A DNA stretch of 64,000 bases. It comes from Strix aluco. Its lineage: Eukaryota; Chordata; Aves; Strigiformes; Strigidae. A program made the position numbers and the translations under genes. Shown in pieces: positions 61,901 to 64,000 of the stretch; position 1 is the first letter of the stretch, and every line of letters begins with the position of its first letter. The notes under the pieces are model-generated. The model saw nothing but the letters and a program-made list of their open reading frames with translations. It did no database searches and was not told the origin of the DNA. The DNA is taken from contig NC_133933.1 in assembly GCF_031877795.1 (NCBI RefSeq), positions 27,042,529 through 27,106,528 on the forward strand, read 5' to 3'.

Positions 61901-64000
61901 TAAATTCTGTACTGATATTATATCATGCTATAAAACATAGTCAGTATAAGCTGAGCCTTTCCAAAAGTTGATGATTTAAAGGGAGGTGAACTATCCCTGA
62001 AGAAATAAATTTTAAAATGAAAAATTATTTCTTTTCATCCTCCACAAAAGTTTGAATGAGAGATATGCCAAAGAATGCATTCAAGATAGGGGGAAAGAGT
62101 TGGAACCAAAAATGGGAAACTATCTCAGGTTCTACAAATAGCACTATTACACATATACAACCTGAGGGAGGACCAGGACCACAGCTGGCAGTGTCACTGG
62201 TAATGAAGGCCAGCTGCACTGCTGTGAGGACCACACTGTCTTGAGCTTAACTAGCATAAAAAGACCTAGAAGCCTTGACTTAGTAGCCAATCCTGGACCT
62301 GACAGCTGCTAGTGGTGTGTATCTAAATTTTGAAAGACACTCTAGATATTGGTTGTTAACAAAAATTAAAATTGCTTTCTCTCTCACTTCAGTTATCCTA
62401 TCCTGCATCTCCCTGCTACTATTAATTTAATCTTTCTAATCCTTTTCCCCACATTTTTACCCCTTCATGATCTTTCTTCCTGCATTCCTCATCTACCATT
62501 TCTTCCCTCCATTCTGTCTCTTTTATTGTAATATCTCTCACTATTGTGACAGGCATTTTAGATGCTGAAGGCTTGCCAACTGGATCCACCAAGACGATAG
62601 AAGCAGCAGTAGGTACTGGCCTCTAATGTCTATGGCAATGTGAAAGGAGTGAGCAGCAGCACAACAGGAAGGAGGATTTGTCAGGTCCATCATTTACTGC
62701 TGGGTGGCAGCATCCCAATGCTACATGATATTTACCAACAGGACACAGTTCAGAGGCATTCACTTTTTCGTGAATTTAAATGGCAGCAAAAAAACCAGAG
62801 TGGTCCTTCAGCACATTCTCTGGACCTGCCCAAGAGACAAAGTCCCAGCAGTCTAGCAGTGCAAGACTGTAATCCTGATGCCAGAAATGCTTCAAACTTT
62901 ACTCAGGCTTCTGAGAAAGAACTGGCAGAAAAATCTACTGCCAGACTGCCATACATGCTGTACTACCAGGGCACAAGAGGAAATACTAAAACCAGAGAAC
63001 TAGGAGGAATACTCTGCTTACATGTTTTTTCAAACTTTCATAATATCTATGTGCTGTATATTTTTTTAATTTAGTCATAAAAATACTACCAAAATCTTAA
63101 CCCCAGATGTGTGAAACTGTCATTAAATTTTTATGTAAAGTGCTTGTATGCAATAGCAATTCAATTCTTTGTTGTCTTGATCTAATTCAAATAAAACAGT
63201 TTTATCTCACTTTGAAGAAGACCATGAACAGTTAGCTCCAAACAAACTATGCTTCTCTGTCAGGAAGCTGTGAATCCTTTATCTTTTTTTTTTTTTCTTC
63301 TGTAAGTAAAACATGAAATGAATGTTAAGCTTTCAAATTTGGGTTATACCTGAAGTAATTTCTTCATCAAATACAACAGTGTCTATCTTTTCACTCAGGG
63401 AACAAAGGAAGAAGCACAATGGTTTTCCATAGCAAAATAACTGCAGCAGGGCAGCCATTATGTAGTTCATAATGAGTGCATATTAAAATCAAAGTGTTAT
63501 TTACAAAAACAAAGAGAATATTTTACTTAACATATCTAGTCAGATTACCTTTAGCACAGTATTTTTGCCATAAGAAACTTATTTTGGGTGTATTATTACA
63601 AATATTGTCTACAGTAATATACTAAACCCATACTTTTTCAATAAACTATCAATCACTTTTATCCTAACGTCAGTAAATCTAAGAATCCTCTGGCCATTTT
63701 TGTTTAACCCCTGTCTGCAATAATGTAAAGTGGCAAAGAAAAGCATAGTCTAGTTCTTGTAGGAAGTAAAAGAGATCTCTTCTGCAGCAAATTCCAGAAC
63801 TTCTTAATTATACACAGACTTATTATCTGCATCCCCAGTGTTATAAAGTACCAGAACTTCATTAGAAAAATTAAGATGGAAAAATGAAGGCGCTACTTTG
63901 TAAATTTCCAGTGGAAATTAGCTAGAAGAAGCAGAGGAATACTGGATCAAAAGAGGGTAATCATGCTTAACTGTGCCCTAGAGCACCCGCATGTATAATA
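58901..64000 (-). other. SPATA17: Upstream SPATA17 intron, truncated by the window edge
   Basis: This is DNA 5' of the penultimate SPATA17 exon on the minus strand. I looked for the preceding SPATA17 exon (the segment before FLPFSSYHKN, rich in E, L and R in the human protein) and did not find it, so this is taken as intron continuing beyond 64000. It is AT-rich and holds a short CA run near 60570-60581, T-rich tracts at 60317-60326 and 63274-63286, and two modest plus-strand open frames (59645-59935 and 62640-63074). Those frames have no recognisable domain and are probably chance. Confidence 0.7.

Noticed and set aside
62640..63074. 144-codon plus-strand open frame.
   Set aside because: It starts from GTG and not ATG, has no domain or splice support, and lies antisense in a SPATA17 intron. 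Length alone is not evidence in 64 kb.
60235..63714. Minus-strand chain of splice-flanked open segments (63634-63714, 63350-63393, 60235-60302) that are mutually phase-compatible and in the right place to be upstream SPATA17 exons.
   Set aside because: The peptides (for example EKIDTVVFDEEITS and SPSKYFFESVSAERQRK) do not resemble the recalled SPATA17 residues before FLPFSSYHKN. Phase cannot join 60235 to the 58900 exon directly, and the 60302 acceptor lacks a pyrimidine tract. This is a warning about chance matches.

Overview
This window looks like avian nuclear DNA. It is AT-rich and gene-poor. The recognisable transposons are CR1 LINEs, one of them with the CR1 3' end built on ATTCTGTG repeats, and solo endogenous-retrovirus LTRs of kinds typical of birds. 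No bacterial gene organisation, SINE-dense mammalian pattern or RNA gene was seen. A neoavian bird is my inference; the species cannot be read from the sequence.

Only one protein-coding gene is supported. It is the 3' end of SPATA17 (spermatogenesis-associated protein 17, an IQ-motif protein), on the minus strand. Two coding exons are visible. The penultimate one (58765-58900) encodes the segment beginning FLPFSSYHKN. The terminal one (36725-36805) encodes DFQTVLPP to AGQIV-stop. They join in phase 0 across a 21,959-bp intron, and the rest of the gene lies beyond the right edge. Neither exon contains a start codon, so an ATG-based search for long reading frames does not show them.

Layout. 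1 to about 36640 is intergenic DNA downstream of SPATA17. It holds an old antisense CR1 (14985-15300), an antisense solo LTR with TATA box and poly(A) signal (18595-19045), an old sense CR1 (about 23540-23968), a long pure TTTC microsatellite (30600-30801), an A30 tract and a purine-rich stretch near 5.7-6.8 kb. About 36650-36724 is the likely short 3' UTR of SPATA17. 36806-58764 is its last intron. That intron carries a fairly young 5'-truncated CR1 with reverse-transcriptase remnants (40020-41179), a decayed CR1 (46800-47335), an ERVL-type solo LTR with a perfect 5-bp target duplication (55572-56143) and an antisense CR1 (57674-58160). 58901-64000 is the next intron, truncated by the window.

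In mammals the SPATA17 3' side faces RRP15 and TGFB2, so the left side of this window may be the gene-poor interval towards them. That is inference from synteny. I found no convincing novel system. Several splice-flanked open segments are listed as weak exon candidates. One antisense set of such segments was phase-compatible yet did not match SPATA17, which shows how easily chance produces them.
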